From the NCBI RefSeq assembly GCF_014646355.1, contig NZ_BMNH01000012.1, positions 149,265 through 213,264 on the forward strand: a DNA stretch of 64,000 bases, in the 5' to 3' direction. A program made the translations under genes and the position numbers. This document shows positions 1 through 7,875 of the stretch, piece after piece (position 1 is the stretch's first letter; each line of letters opens with the position of its first letter). The stretch comes from Nonomuraea cavernae (GTDB lineage Bacteria; Actinomycetota; Actinomycetes; Streptosporangiales; Streptosporangiaceae). The notes under the pieces were generated by a model. That model worked only from the letters and a program-made list of their open reading frames with translations. It did no database searches and was not told the origin of the DNA.

Positions 1-2
1 AC

Positions 3-101
3 GGCGCCGACCACCGGGGCGCGGTCCCGAGGTCCTTCGATGACGCCCTGGCCTTCACCAAGGCGATCCTCGCCGGACAGACCCCCGCCACCACCTGCTG
101 A
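3..101 (+). CDS. C-terminal end of an unidentified protein (cut by window start)
   Basis: An open frame enters from the left edge and stops with TGA at 99-101. Its last residues read DDALAFTKAILAGQTPATTC. Codon third positions are G/C-rich, as in the genuine genes nearby, so it is probably the tail of a real gene. The visible 32 residues carry no recognisable motif and I cannot assign a family. It converges on the hsaA gene (ends 230) across 128 bp of GC-rich sequence in which I see no clear gene. Confidence 0.45.
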   Translation, partial: GADHRGAVPRSFDDALAFTKAILAGQTPATTC

Positions 102-229
102 CCCTCGCCCGACCACCGGCGCGTCCGGTCCCGGCCTCACCAGGCGGGACCGGGGGCGCCGGACCGCTGCCCGGCTTCGCCGAGGGGCCGGGCGCGCCGG
201 ACCGGTGCCAGGGGCCACCGGCGAACCCG

Positions 230-1396
230 TCAGACCAGGTCGGCCTCGATGGACAGGCCGAACTCGCCCTTGCCGTACATCGCGAGGGCCCGTTCGACGT
301 CGTTGGCGACGTGCACGCTGCCCGCGTGCGCGTCGCGCCAGGCGCGCTCGATGGGGTTGCCGCGGCTGAGCGAGCTCCCGCCGGCGGTCTTGAACAGGAT
401 GTCGATCGCCTCCAGCGCCCGCTCGGTGGCGCGGACCTGGTCCCTGCGCAGCCGCAGCCGCAGCTTCATGGGGATCGGCTCGCCCCTGACGGTGTGCTCG
501 TACAGCTCGCGGATGTTGCGGTCGGTCTGCAGGACGGCCGCGTCGATCTCCGACGCGGCCCTGGCCACCGCGACCTGGGCGAACTGGTCCTCGGCGAACC
601 GGCCGCCGCCCAGGCTGAGGCGGACCCGGTCGCGCATCGCGGTGACGTAGGACCGGTAGCAGCCGGCCGCCATGCCGATCACGGGCGCGGTGATCGTGGT
701 CGTGAACATGCCGCCGAACGGCATCCGGTAGAGCGGGCCGGTGTTGACCTTCTGGCCGGGGCCGCGCAGCTGCGCCTGCTCGTAGTTGCGCATGACGCGG
801 TGGTCGGGCACGAACACGTCCTCCACGATGATGTCGTTGCTGGCCGTCCCGCGCAGCCCGATGACGTCCCAGACGTCCTCGATCACGTACTCGGTTCGGG
901 GCACCAGCACGGTCATGAAGTCCACCGGCCTGCCCTGCTCGCCCACGACCAGGCCGCCGACCAGCGCCCAGGACGCGTGCTCGCACCCGGAGGAGAACCG
1001 CCACCGGCCGGACACCCGGTAGCCGCCCCGCACGGGCGTCAGCCGGCCGATGGGAGCGTACGACGACGACACCAGCACGTCCGGGTCGTCCCCCCAGACC
1101 TCGTCCTGCGCCGCCTCGGCGAACAGGCCGAGCTGCCAGGCGTGCACCCCGAGCACGGAGACCAGCCAGCCGGTGGACCCGCACACGGCGGAGATCTCCC
1201 GGACGACCGTGAAGAACAGCGCCGGGTCGCCCTCGGCGCCGGAGTAGCGCTTGGGCTGCAGCATCCGGAAGACCCCGGCGTCGAGGAGCTCCCTGATCGT
1301 CTCCTCCGGGACCCGCCGCTCCTCGTCGGTGGACCGGGCACGCTCGGCGAACCTCGGCAGTAGCGTGCGAACCGAGTCCAGAACCTCGTCACTCAT
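230..1396 (-). CDS. hsaA: 3-HSA 4-hydroxylase oxygenase subunit, HsaA type
   Basis: This 388-residue flavin-dependent monooxygenase has the acyl-CoA dehydrogenase fold. In steroid breakdown HsaA hydroxylates 3-HSA to the catechol 3,4-DHSA using reduced FMN from HsaB. The sequence follows mycobacterial HsaA (about 394 aa) closely: CGSTGW near residue 72, SSSYAP, the SSGCEHASW stretch, GLRGTAS, RRDQVRAT, and WRDAHAG near the C-terminus. An upstream extension is open, but the ATG at 1396 matches the family N-terminus, so that start was chosen. It is divergent from kshA, with a shared control region holding one of the 15-bp palindromes. A second HsaA-like gene lies at 7876-9060; this copy is the closer match to known HsaA. 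Confidence 0.9.
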   Translation of the reverse strand: MSDEVLDSVRTLLPRFAERARSTDEERRVPEETIRELLDAGVFRMLQPKRYSGAEGDPALFFTVVREISAVCGSTGWLVSVLGVHAWQLGLFAEAAQDEVWGDDPDVLVSSSYAPIGRLTPVRGGYRVSGRWRFSSGCEHASWALVGGLVVGEQGRPVDFMTVLVPRTEYVIEDVWDVIGLRGTASNDIIVEDVFVPDHRVMRNYEQAQLRGPGQKVNTGPLYRMPFGGMFTTTITAPVIGMAAGCYRSYVTAMRDRVRLSLGGGRFAEDQFAQVAVARAASEIDAAVLQTDRNIRELYEHTVRGEPIPMKLRLRLRRDQVRATERALEAIDILFKTAGGSSLSRGNPIERAWRDAHAGSVHVANDVERALAMYGKGEFGLSIEADLV

Positions 1397-1478
1397 CGTC
1401 TTGACGCTCCGTGTCGCGCTCGTCGGGCAGGTGCCGTCCATGATGGTGCGTCGCACCGGCCTGCGCGTGTCCGGGGCA

Positions 1479-1493
1479 TCCCGCCCAATGGGA
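1479..1493. promoter_or_regulatory. Candidate IclR-type operator between hsaA and kshA
   Basis: TCCCGCCCAATGGGA is a near-perfect palindrome. It lies 83 bp from the hsaA start and 76 bp from the kshA start. It matches the degenerate palindrome TYCCRNTSANYGRRA found at six other control positions in this cluster. The link to the IclR regulator at 16380-17270 is inferred because one copy lies in that gene's own upstream region. Confidence 0.55.
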
Positions 1494-1568
1494 CTCATCG
1501 TCCGGTCGCGCTTCCCAGCTCCTACGTTGACGAACGGAGACAAGTGCGTCCTGAAGGGTTGGATAGAC

Positions 1569-2723
1569 GTGACTGCAGCAGAAGCCGGCACCGACGGCGT
1601 CCGCGCGATCGAGGCGGAAGCGGTGCCCACGCGATTCGCCAGAGGCTGGCACTGCCTCGGCCTGTCGGAGAGGTTCAAGGACGGCAGACCGCACACCGTC
1701 AACGCCTTCGGCCAGAAGCTCGTGATCTTCCAGAGCGGCGACGGCAGGCTCAACGTGCTCGACGCCTACTGCCGGCACATGGGCGCCGACCTGTCCCAGG
1801 GCACGATCAAGGGTGACGAGATCGCCTGCCCGTTCCACGACTGGCGCTGGGGCGGCGACGGCCGCTGCAAGCAGATCCCCTACTCGCGCCGCGTCCCGCT
1901 GCGCGCCCGCACCTCCGCGTGGACCACGATGGACCAGGACGGCCTGCTGTTCGTCTGGAACGACCCGGAGGGCAACCCGCCGCCGCCCGAGGTGACGATC
2001 CCCCGCATCGAGGGCGCCACGAGCGACGAGTGGACGACGTGGGTCTGGAAAGAGATCGTGGTCGACACCAACTGCCGCGAGGTCGTGGACAACATCGTCG
2101 ACATGGCGCACTTCTTCTACGTGCACTACTCGTTCCCGACGTACTTCAAGAACATCTTCGAGGGCCCGGTCGCCACACAGATCATGAAGGGCGTGGGCCG
2201 TCCCGACGCGCGCCCGCCCGCCAAGAACGGCGAGCCGCAGATGCGCGGCAACACCTCGGTCGCGTCCTACCACGGCCCGTCGTTCATGATCGACGACCTG
2301 ACCTACCACTACGACGACATGGACCTCCATTCCGTCCTGATCAACGCCCACTACCCGATCGACGCCAACTCGTTCGTCCTGCACTCGGGCATCATCGTGC
2401 GGCGCAGCGACAAGCTCCCGGCGGGCGCGGCCGATGCCATGGCCGTCAAACTGGGCGACTTCATCCTGCGGGGCTTCGACCAGGACGTGCAGATCTGGAA
2501 GCACAAGACGCGCATCGACAACCCGCTGCTGTGCGAGGAGGACGGGCCGGTCTACCAGCTCCGCCGCTGGTACGAGCAGTTCTACGTGGACGTGGCCGAC
2601 GTCCGGCCGGAGATGGTGGAGCGCTTCGAGTTCGAGCTCGACACCACCCGGCCGACCGAGGTGTGGAAGCAGGAGGTCGAGGCGAACCTGGCGCGGCGGG
2701 CCGCCGAGAGCCGGACACCATGA
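1569..2723 (+). CDS. kshA: 3-ketosteroid 9-alpha-hydroxylase, oxygenase subunit
   Basis: This 384-residue Rieske non-heme iron oxygenase introduces the 9-alpha-hydroxyl that, with KstD, opens steroid ring B. The Rieske cluster ligands are C68-x-H70 and C87-x2-H90, followed by the KshA-typical FHDWRWGGDGRCK run. The mononuclear iron site is represented by NIVDMAHFFYVH. The tail segment KHKTRIDNPLL and QFYVDVADVRPEMVERFE is characteristic of KshA. Length matches the family (about 385 aa). A GTG start was chosen because upstream residues are not family-like. It overlaps the next gene by ATGA, so the two are probably translationally coupled. Its reductase partner is KshB at 11965-12993. Confidence 0.93.
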   Translation: MTAAEAGTDGVRAIEAEAVPTRFARGWHCLGLSERFKDGRPHTVNAFGQKLVIFQSGDGRLNVLDAYCRHMGADLSQGTIKGDEIACPFHDWRWGGDGRCKQIPYSRRVPLRARTSAWTTMDQDGLLFVWNDPEGNPPPPEVTIPRIEGATSDEWTTWVWKEIVVDTNCREVVDNIVDMAHFFYVHYSFPTYFKNIFEGPVATQIMKGVGRPDARPPAKNGEPQMRGNTSVASYHGPSFMIDDLTYHYDDMDLHSVLINAHYPIDANSFVLHSGIIVRRSDKLPAGAADAMAVKLGDFILRGFDQDVQIWKHKTRIDNPLLCEEDGPVYQLRRWYEQFYVDVADVRPEMVERFEFELDTTRPTEVWKQEVEANLARRAAESRTP

Positions 2724-3013
2724 CGATCCGCACGGACAACAGGCTGCTCGACGGCGCGCCCATGCAGCCGCTGAGCTGCCTGCAGTGCGGCGCCGCCGTG
2801 GGCGTGCGCAAGGCGAGCTGGCACCAGACCAGCATCCAGTGGGACTCCGAGTCCGTGAACGCCTGCCTGGAACGACGTGCCGCCGCTCCGGGCGGAGGGC
2901 CGAACGGCGAGGCGTTCACGGGGTGCGCGGCACTGTCCGACTCGATCAGGCGAGCGGTGCTGGACGGCGTGGTCACGGTGCCCGACGCCGGGACGGAGGA
3001 CGGGCAAGAGTGA
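2720..3013 (+). CDS. Small cysteine-containing protein coupled to kshA
   Basis: This 97-residue protein starts inside the stop codon of kshA (ATGA overlap) and ends inside the GTGA overlap with the following SDR. It has a CLQCG motif (C-x2-C) near residue 18, a later single Cys in SVNACLE and one in FTGCAAL. It is small like a ferredoxin, but the cysteine spacing does not make a complete 3Fe-4S or 4Fe-4S signature. Its tight coupling to a Rieske oxygenase suggests an accessory or electron-transfer role; that is inference from position. I do not recognise a named family. Confidence 0.7.
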   Translation: MTIRTDNRLLDGAPMQPLSCLQCGAAVGVRKASWHQTSIQWDSESVNACLERRAAAPGGGPNGEAFTGCAALSDSIRRAVLDGVVTVPDAGTEDGQE

Positions 3014-3804
3014 TCGACAAGAACGTGTACGGCCCCTGGGCCGTGATCGCCGGCGGCTCCGAGGGGGTGGGCGCGTCGTTCGCGCGCCTGCTGGCGGAGG
3101 CCGGGTTCAACCTGGTGCTGATCGCCCGCAAGCCCGGACCGCTCGACGAGACCGCGGCGAAGGTCCGGGCGACGGGCGTCGAGGTCCGCACCGTCCAGCT
3201 CGACCTGCTCGACCCGGACGCCCTGCGGACGCTCCGCGCGGTGACCGACGAGCTGGAGGTCGGCCTGCTGATCTACAACGCGGGCGCCAACAGCTACGGC
3301 CACGAGTTCGTGACCGGCGACCTGGACCGGTTCCGCGACGTGATCGACCTCAACATCACGGCGCAGCTCGCGCTGGTGCACCACTTCGGCGCGCTGATGA
3401 GGGAACGCGGCCGGGGTGGCGTCCTGCTGGTCGGCTCGCTGGCGGGCTATCTGGGCCAGCCGCAGATCAGCGTCTACTCGGCGGTCAAGGCGTTCTGCCG
3501 GATCTTCGCCGAGGGGCTCTGGCAGGAGCTCGGCGAGCACGGCGTGCACGTGCTCGAACTCGTCCTCGGCATCACCCGCACCCCGGCCATGGAACGCGCC
3601 GGGCTGCGGATGGACCTCCCGGGGCTGAACATCGCGGACCCCGACGACGTGGCGCGCGAGGGTCTGGAACACCTGGCCGACGGCCCGGTCTGGGTCGCGG
3701 GCGGCAACCACGCCGCCACCGTCAAGCGCAGCGGCCCGGCCCGCGCCGAGCTGGTGCGCGGCGCGTACGAGGCGACCAGGCGGCTCGTCCCGCCCCCGAG
3801 CTGA
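3010..3804 (+). CDS. Short-chain dehydrogenase/reductase
   Basis: This 264-residue classical-size SDR has the nucleotide-binding motif GGSEGVGAS near the N-terminus, the NAG motif in IYNAGANS, a catalytic Ser in GSLAGYLG and the Y-x3-K pair in VYSAVKAF. It starts with GTG overlapping the stop of the upstream small protein. It is the last gene of the kshA operon and ends just before a strong bidirectional terminator. A role in oxidising or reducing a steroid hydroxyl or keto group is likely from context, but the substrate cannot be read from the sequence. Confidence 0.85.
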   Translation: MIDKNVYGPWAVIAGGSEGVGASFARLLAEAGFNLVLIARKPGPLDETAAKVRATGVEVRTVQLDLLDPDALRTLRAVTDELEVGLLIYNAGANSYGHEFVTGDLDRFRDVIDLNITAQLALVHHFGALMRERGRGGVLLVGSLAGYLGQPQISVYSAVKAFCRIFAEGLWQELGEHGVHVLELVLGITRTPAMERAGLRMDLPGLNIADPDDVAREGLEHLADGPVWVAGGNHAATVKRSGPARAELVRGAYEATRRLVPPPS

Positions 3805-3820
3805 GCCCTCGCGCGTGCCC

Positions 3821-3865
3821 ACGCGAAGAAGGCGGCCCACCATCCGGTGGCCGCCTTCTTCGCGT
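3821..3865. terminator. Bidirectional hairpin terminator
   Basis: The segment folds into a 20-bp stem with a single-base bulge and an ATCC loop. The arms read ACGCGAAGAAGGCGG on the left and its complement on the right. It lies exactly between two convergent genes (SDR ending 3804, KstD-like ending 3904), so it can serve both strands. Confidence 0.85.
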
Positions 3866-3903
3866 GTCGCGCCTTCCGCCGTGGCTGTTCGGCGTCGCCG
3901 TGG

Positions 3904-5376
3904 CTATTCGGACGCCGTCGCGGCGTGCCGGCCCGCGCGGCGGCCGAAGAAGGTGCCGTCGCCGAGCGAGGTGCCGCTGACGTACCCCTGGCCGTGGATC
4001 CCTGCTCCGGCCCGGCCGGCCGCGTACAGGCCGGGGATGGGCCGGCCCGACTGGTTCAGCACGGCGCCGTCGACGGTGGTGTGCAGCCCGCCGAGGGTGA
4101 AGCCGGCCACGCCGGTCCCCTGCTCCTCCCGGCCGCCGAACCCGCCGCGCGGGTCGGCGGCGGCGAACGGCGGCCGGAGCGGCCGCAGCCACTTGGGGTC
4201 CTTGTGGAAGTACGGGTCCCGCTTGCGCTCGGCGTGCCGGTTGTAGGCGGTGACGGTGGCCTCCAGCGCGCCGGGCGGCATGCCGAGCGCCTCCTCCAGC
4301 TCGGCCAGGGTCTCGGTGACATGGCGCGGCCGCACGCCCCACAGGTCGCGCGCGGGGATGTCCTCGAAGCCCTCCTCGTCGATGATCGCCCAGTACGGTC
4401 CGGGCTGGTGCACCACGGCGGCGTGGCTGAACAGGCCGGGGTAGACGTCCTCGTTGATGAACCGCTGGCCGAGCCCGTTGACGAGCAGGCCGCGCACCAG
4501 CATGGCGGGGAGCGCCGTCAGCGCGACCTCCACGGAGGCCATCCGCCGGGTGGCCGCGCCGAGCGCGGTGGCCATCCGGATGCCGCTCCCGTCGTCGAGG
4601 CCGGCGCTGACCTTGCCGTGGCCGAGGAGCACCGGGGCGTGGTGGGCGAGCATCTCCTCGTTGTCGACGAAGCCGCCGGTGGTGAGCACGACCGCGCTGC
4701 GGGCGCGGTAGGTGACCGGGTCGCCGTAGCGGTGCGCCACGACCCCGATGACCCGGCCGTCGTCGTCCACGACCAGGTTGGTGGCCCGCGTGTCCTCGTG
4801 GCCGGTCGCCCCGGCGGCCTTGGCCGCGGCGACCAGCCGCTCCATGATCAGCCAGCCGCCGAAGGACTCGGTCGCCGGCCGGTGGCCGCGCGGCACCGGG
4901 CGGGCGAGGGTGTTGTAGGGGTGGGCGTTCTCCCCCAGCCACATCAGGCCGTCCGTGGTCGGCGGCATCCAGCTCGGCGCGTCGTACAGCGACTCGTTGA
5001 ACGTCAGGCCCCGGGCGCGGAACCACTCGAAGTGCTCGACGCTGCCGTCGCAGTAGAGCCGCAGCTTCTCCTCGTCGGCGTGCGGCCCGAGGGCGGCCCT
5101 GAGGTAGGCGAACATGTTGTCCGGGTCGTCGTCGAACCCGCACGCCTTCTGCAGCGCCGTACCGCCGCCGAGGTAGAGCTCGCCGCCGGACATCGCGGAC
5201 GAGCCGCCGGGCCCGCCCGCGCGTTCCAGCACCAGCACGTCGGCGCCCGCCGCCGCGGCCTCGAACGCGGCGGCGGCGCCGGCGCAGCCGAAGCCGACCA
5301 CGAGCACGTCACATTCATGGTCGAAACCCGTCAGCGAGCCGGCGCTCACGGGCTCCACCGAGGGCGTGGCGGTCAC
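3904..5376 (-). CDS. FAD-dependent 3-ketosteroid dehydrogenase-like flavoprotein
   Basis: This 490-residue enzyme belongs to the fumarate reductase/KstD FAD family. Near the N-terminus it has the dinucleotide motif VVGFGCAGAAAAFEA followed by LERAGGPGGSSAMSGGELY. The C-terminus carries GLYAAGRAGAGIHGQGYVSG, the usual second FAD contact. It is shorter than KstD (about 560 aa), and a true KstD copy exists at 13014-14699, so this paralogue may act on another ring-desaturation step or another steroid. It lies 42 bp downstream of hsaC in the same operon and ends at a strong terminator. Confidence 0.82.
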   Translation of the reverse strand: MTATPSVEPVSAGSLTGFDHECDVLVVGFGCAGAAAAFEAAAAGADVLVLERAGGPGGSSAMSGGELYLGGGTALQKACGFDDDPDNMFAYLRAALGPHADEEKLRLYCDGSVEHFEWFRARGLTFNESLYDAPSWMPPTTDGLMWLGENAHPYNTLARPVPRGHRPATESFGGWLIMERLVAAAKAAGATGHEDTRATNLVVDDDGRVIGVVAHRYGDPVTYRARSAVVLTTGGFVDNEEMLAHHAPVLLGHGKVSAGLDDGSGIRMATALGAATRRMASVEVALTALPAMLVRGLLVNGLGQRFINEDVYPGLFSHAAVVHQPGPYWAIIDEEGFEDIPARDLWGVRPRHVTETLAELEEALGMPPGALEATVTAYNRHAERKRDPYFHKDPKWLRPLRPPFAAADPRGGFGGREEQGTGVAGFTLGGLHTTVDGAVLNQSGRPIPGLYAAGRAGAGIHGQGYVSGTSLGDGTFFGRRAGRHAATASE

Positions 5377-5418
5377 GCGACGCCCCTCCCTCGCGGCACA
5401 CGCTTCATGGGGATCCGT

Positions 5419-6348
5419 TCAGGACGTGGTGGCGACGGACTTGGGGACGAAGGCGGCGAGCGGCTCGGACCCGGACCAGTCGTGGCCCCAGTAGCTGTCG
5501 GCCGTGATCTCCTCGGCCGTGTAGTAGGTCTCGTCGACGAGCATGCCGTCGGTGCCGTACTCGATGTCCCAGCCGCCGGGCGCGCGGACGTAGAAGGAGA
5601 CCATCTTGTCGTTGGTGTGCCGGCCCAGCGTCGAGGAGATGGAGAAGCCGCTCTTGCCCACCCGGTCGAGCGCCATCCCGACCGCGTCGAGGCTGTCGAC
5701 CTCGACCATCAGGTGCACCAGCCCCGGGTCGCCCGCGAAGGGCGCGGGGCAGATGGCCAGGCTGTGGTGGCGCTGGTTGATCCCGAGGAAGCGGACCCGC
5801 CGGACGGGCGGCCGGCCGCCGCCGACCTTCATGGCGCCGCGCGGCAGGAAGCCCAGCACCTCGGTGTAGAAGGAGACGGTCTCGTCCATGGCGGTGGTGG
5901 GCAGCACGACGTGGCCCATCCCCTGCGGCCCGGTGACGAACTTCTGCGCCATCCCGGTGACGACGGGGCTGTGGTCGAGCACCGGACCGAAGAAGATCTC
6001 GACCGGGACGCCGGCCGGGTCGGTGAACGTGATGACCTGCTCCACCGCGCGCTCGGCGGCCTGCTGCTCGTCGAGCATCTTGACCGGTGTGCCGGACGCC
6101 TCGACGGCCCTGCCGACGGTGGCGAGCGCGAACTGGTCGCGCACCTCCCAGCCGACGGCGAGCACCCGGTCGGTGTCGCCGGGCACCACGATGAGGCGTG
6201 CCTGGCGCTCGTCCATCCGGAGGTACAGGGTGTCCGGGTCGGGCCCGGATCCTTCCGCGAATCCGAGCCCGTCGATCACGAGCTCGCGCCAGCGGTCGAT
6301 GTCACGCGTCTGGACCTTGAGATAACCAAGTCCTCGGATCTGCGTCAC
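5419..6348 (-). CDS. hsaC: Extradiol (meta-cleavage) dioxygenase, HsaC type
   Basis: This 309-residue type I extradiol dioxygenase has two vicinal-oxygen-chelate repeats. HsaC cleaves the catechol ring of 3,4-DHSA to 4,9-DSHA. The iron ligands are visible in the C-terminal half: His in GMGHVVLP, His in GLVHLMVEVDS and Glu in DIEYGTDG. The catalytic His is in NQRHHSLAI, and the Tyr of VSFYVRAP is also conserved. The GTG at 6348 was chosen as start because the following VTQIRGLGYLKV matches family N-termini, while the upstream extension does not. It is first in an operon with the KstD-like gene and divergent from an SDR across a region holding two palindromic operators. Confidence 0.92.
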   Translation of the reverse strand: MTQIRGLGYLKVQTRDIDRWRELVIDGLGFAEGSGPDPDTLYLRMDERQARLIVVPGDTDRVLAVGWEVRDQFALATVGRAVEASGTPVKMLDEQQAAERAVEQVITFTDPAGVPVEIFFGPVLDHSPVVTGMAQKFVTGPQGMGHVVLPTTAMDETVSFYTEVLGFLPRGAMKVGGGRPPVRRVRFLGINQRHHSLAICPAPFAGDPGLVHLMVEVDSLDAVGMALDRVGKSGFSISSTLGRHTNDKMVSFYVRAPGGWDIEYGTDGMLVDETYYTAEEITADSYWGHDWSGSEPLAAFVPKSVATTS

Positions 6349-6458
6349 GTTCCCCCATCCAATCTGCCGATGTAGAGGTCGAGCATCGAGCCCTCCGGTC
6401 CGTGGCGGCCTCATGTCCACCCCAAGGTGGCAGAGACCGCCCGGGACCGCCCCCGGCC

Positions 6459-6473
6459 TCCCGCTGAGTGAGA
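6459..6473. promoter_or_regulatory. Candidate IclR-type operator upstream of hsaC
   Basis: TCCCGCTGAGTGAGA matches the cluster's shared palindrome TYCCRNTSANYGRRA. It lies 111 bp upstream of the hsaC start. Confidence 0.5.
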
Positions 6474-6537
6474 GTCACCGCCCGCCGGGGCCGGTCCTCC
6501 AGGTCCGGTACGGGCTCACGAGGCCGCCCGAATGGAA

Positions 6538-6552
6538 TCCCAGTGATCGGAA
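6538..6552. promoter_or_regulatory. Candidate IclR-type operator upstream of SDR gene
   Basis: TCCCAGTGATCGGAA is a weaker match to the shared palindrome. It lies 77 bp before the SDR start at 6629 and 79 bp from the companion site, which would give each divergent promoter its own site. Confidence 0.4.
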
Positions 6553-6628
6553 TCCATCCCCAGGCGTCCCCCGGCGCGGCGCTAGGTTCCCCACGATCCG
6601 TATTTTCGACGAGCGGGAGGCGGGCCTC

Positions 6629-7432
6629 ATGGGCTCCGGGCGGCTGGACGGGCGGACGGCGATCATCACCGGTGGCGGCGACGGGATCGGCAGGGGCGTG
6701 GCCCGCCGCTTCGCCGCCGAGGGCGCGCGGATCCTCGTGGCCGAGATCGACGAGGAGACCGGCCGGCGCACCGCCCTGGAGCTGAGCGACGAGTTCGGGG
6801 CCGACGCCCGGTTCCTGGCCACGGACGTCACCGACAGGGCGCGGGTGGAGGCCATGGTGGACGTCGCGGTGCGGACCTGGGGCGGGGTCGACATCCTGGT
6901 CAACAACGCCTGGGGCAGTGTGGGCGGGCTCGGCCGGGTCGAGAACAAGACGGACGAACAACTCGGCCAGGGCTTCGCCATGGGCTACTACGGGCCGTTC
7001 TGGGCGATGCGGGCGGCGTTCCCGCACATGAAGAGGCAGGGCTGGGGCCGCGTGGTCAACATGTGCTCCCTGAACGGGGTCAACGCCCACATGGGCACCC
7101 TGGAGTACAACTCGGCCAAGGAGGCGCTGCGGGCGCTCACCCGCACCGCCGCCAGGGAGTGGGCGCCCACCGGGGTCGTGGTCAACGCGGTCTGCCCCGG
7201 CGCGAAGAGCGCGGCGTTCAACCGGAGGATGGCGGCGAACCCGGAGCTCGCCGCGGCGGCCGACCGGTCCAACCCGATGGGACGGATGGGCGACCCGGAG
7301 CAGGACATCGCGCCCGTCGTGCTGTTCCTGTCCAGCGAGGACGCCCGCTACCTCACCGGCAACACGCTCTTCGTGGACGGCGGATCGCACATCAACGGCG
7401 TCGCCTGGGCCCCCGACCTCGACGCCTCCTGA
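6629..7432 (+). CDS. Short-chain dehydrogenase/reductase
   Basis: This 267-residue classical SDR has TGGGDGIGRG at residues about 13-22, NNAWG, a catalytic Ser in NMCSLNG and Y-x3-K in YNSAKEAL. The C-terminal LTGNTLFVDGGSHING is typical of the family. The ATG at 6629 is preceded by GCGGGAGG about 8 nt upstream, which fixes the start; longer open sequence upstream is not used. It is divergent from hsaC and has a candidate operator 77 bp upstream. It is likely a steroid-pathway hydroxysteroid dehydrogenase, but the substrate is inference. Confidence 0.87.
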   Translation: MGSGRLDGRTAIITGGGDGIGRGVARRFAAEGARILVAEIDEETGRRTALELSDEFGADARFLATDVTDRARVEAMVDVAVRTWGGVDILVNNAWGSVGGLGRVENKTDEQLGQGFAMGYYGPFWAMRAAFPHMKRQGWGRVVNMCSLNGVNAHMGTLEYNSAKEALRALTRTAAREWAPTGVVVNAVCPGAKSAAFNRRMAANPELAAAADRSNPMGRMGDPEQDIAPVVLFLSSEDARYLTGNTLFVDGGSHINGVAWAPDLDAS

Positions 7433-7458
7433 CGACCGGCACGGCTGGTCAGCGGCCG

Positions 7459-7641
7459 GTGGACCCGTCGATCAGGTTCGTGCTCGGCGAGCGGGAGTTC
7501 CGGCTCGGCGTCGGCGAGGCCGCGGAGTTCGACACCCGCGTGCCGCACTGGATCGGCAGCGCCGACGACCAGCCGGCCGAGTTGCTCACCCTGTTCGGCG
7601 CGCAGGGAGAGCGGGCCCATCTGGCACCGTCCGGGCACTGA
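7459..7641 (+). pseudogene. Remnant of the cupin domain of an XRE-cupin regulator
   Basis: About 60 residues remain: FVLGEREFRLGVGEAAEFDT, then RVPHWIG and PAELLTLFG. This is the C-terminal half of the cupin domain found in XRE-cupin regulators; compare AAEFPTMLPHAIG in the intact regulator at 54745-55335. No helix-turn-helix part or first cupin strands precede it, and the frame begins directly after the stop of the SDR. A GTG at 7459 could start a 60-residue product, but a 5'-deleted gene is the better explanation. Confidence 0.65.
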
Positions 7642-7678
7642 CCGTCGCAGGACGTGAATTCAGCACACGCGCCATCAC

Positions 7679-7861
7679 TCACGGCCCGATCTGGGTGAGC
7701 AGGACGATGAGCTGGAGCAGGCCGTAGGCGGCCGTCATCGTCTCGGTGTCGAACGCCACGGTGCGCCCGTTCTTCCGGACCACGCCGGGAACGAGGGCGG
7801 CGAGCTCCGCCGAGCGCGGCTGGTGCAGGTCGACCTCGACGTGGAGGATCGCGTTCGTTCG
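7679..7861 (-). pseudogene. C-terminal remnant of an unidentified gene
   Basis: An open frame with normal G/C-rich third codon positions ends in TETMTAAYGLLQLIVLLTQI-GP and begins just after the hsaA2 stop without a start codon. Codon quality says it was once coding. I do not recognise the family. It lies in the gap between two converging units that also contains the cupin remnant, so the gap is probably a deletion scar. Confidence 0.4.
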
Positions 7862-7875
7862 ACCCTCATGCCGAC

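Noticed and set aside
1397..1753. Upstream extension of the hsaA frame (119 residues)
   Set aside because: It overlaps the kshA coding start and the divergent control region, has no family similarity, and the ATG at 1396 matches HsaA N-termini.
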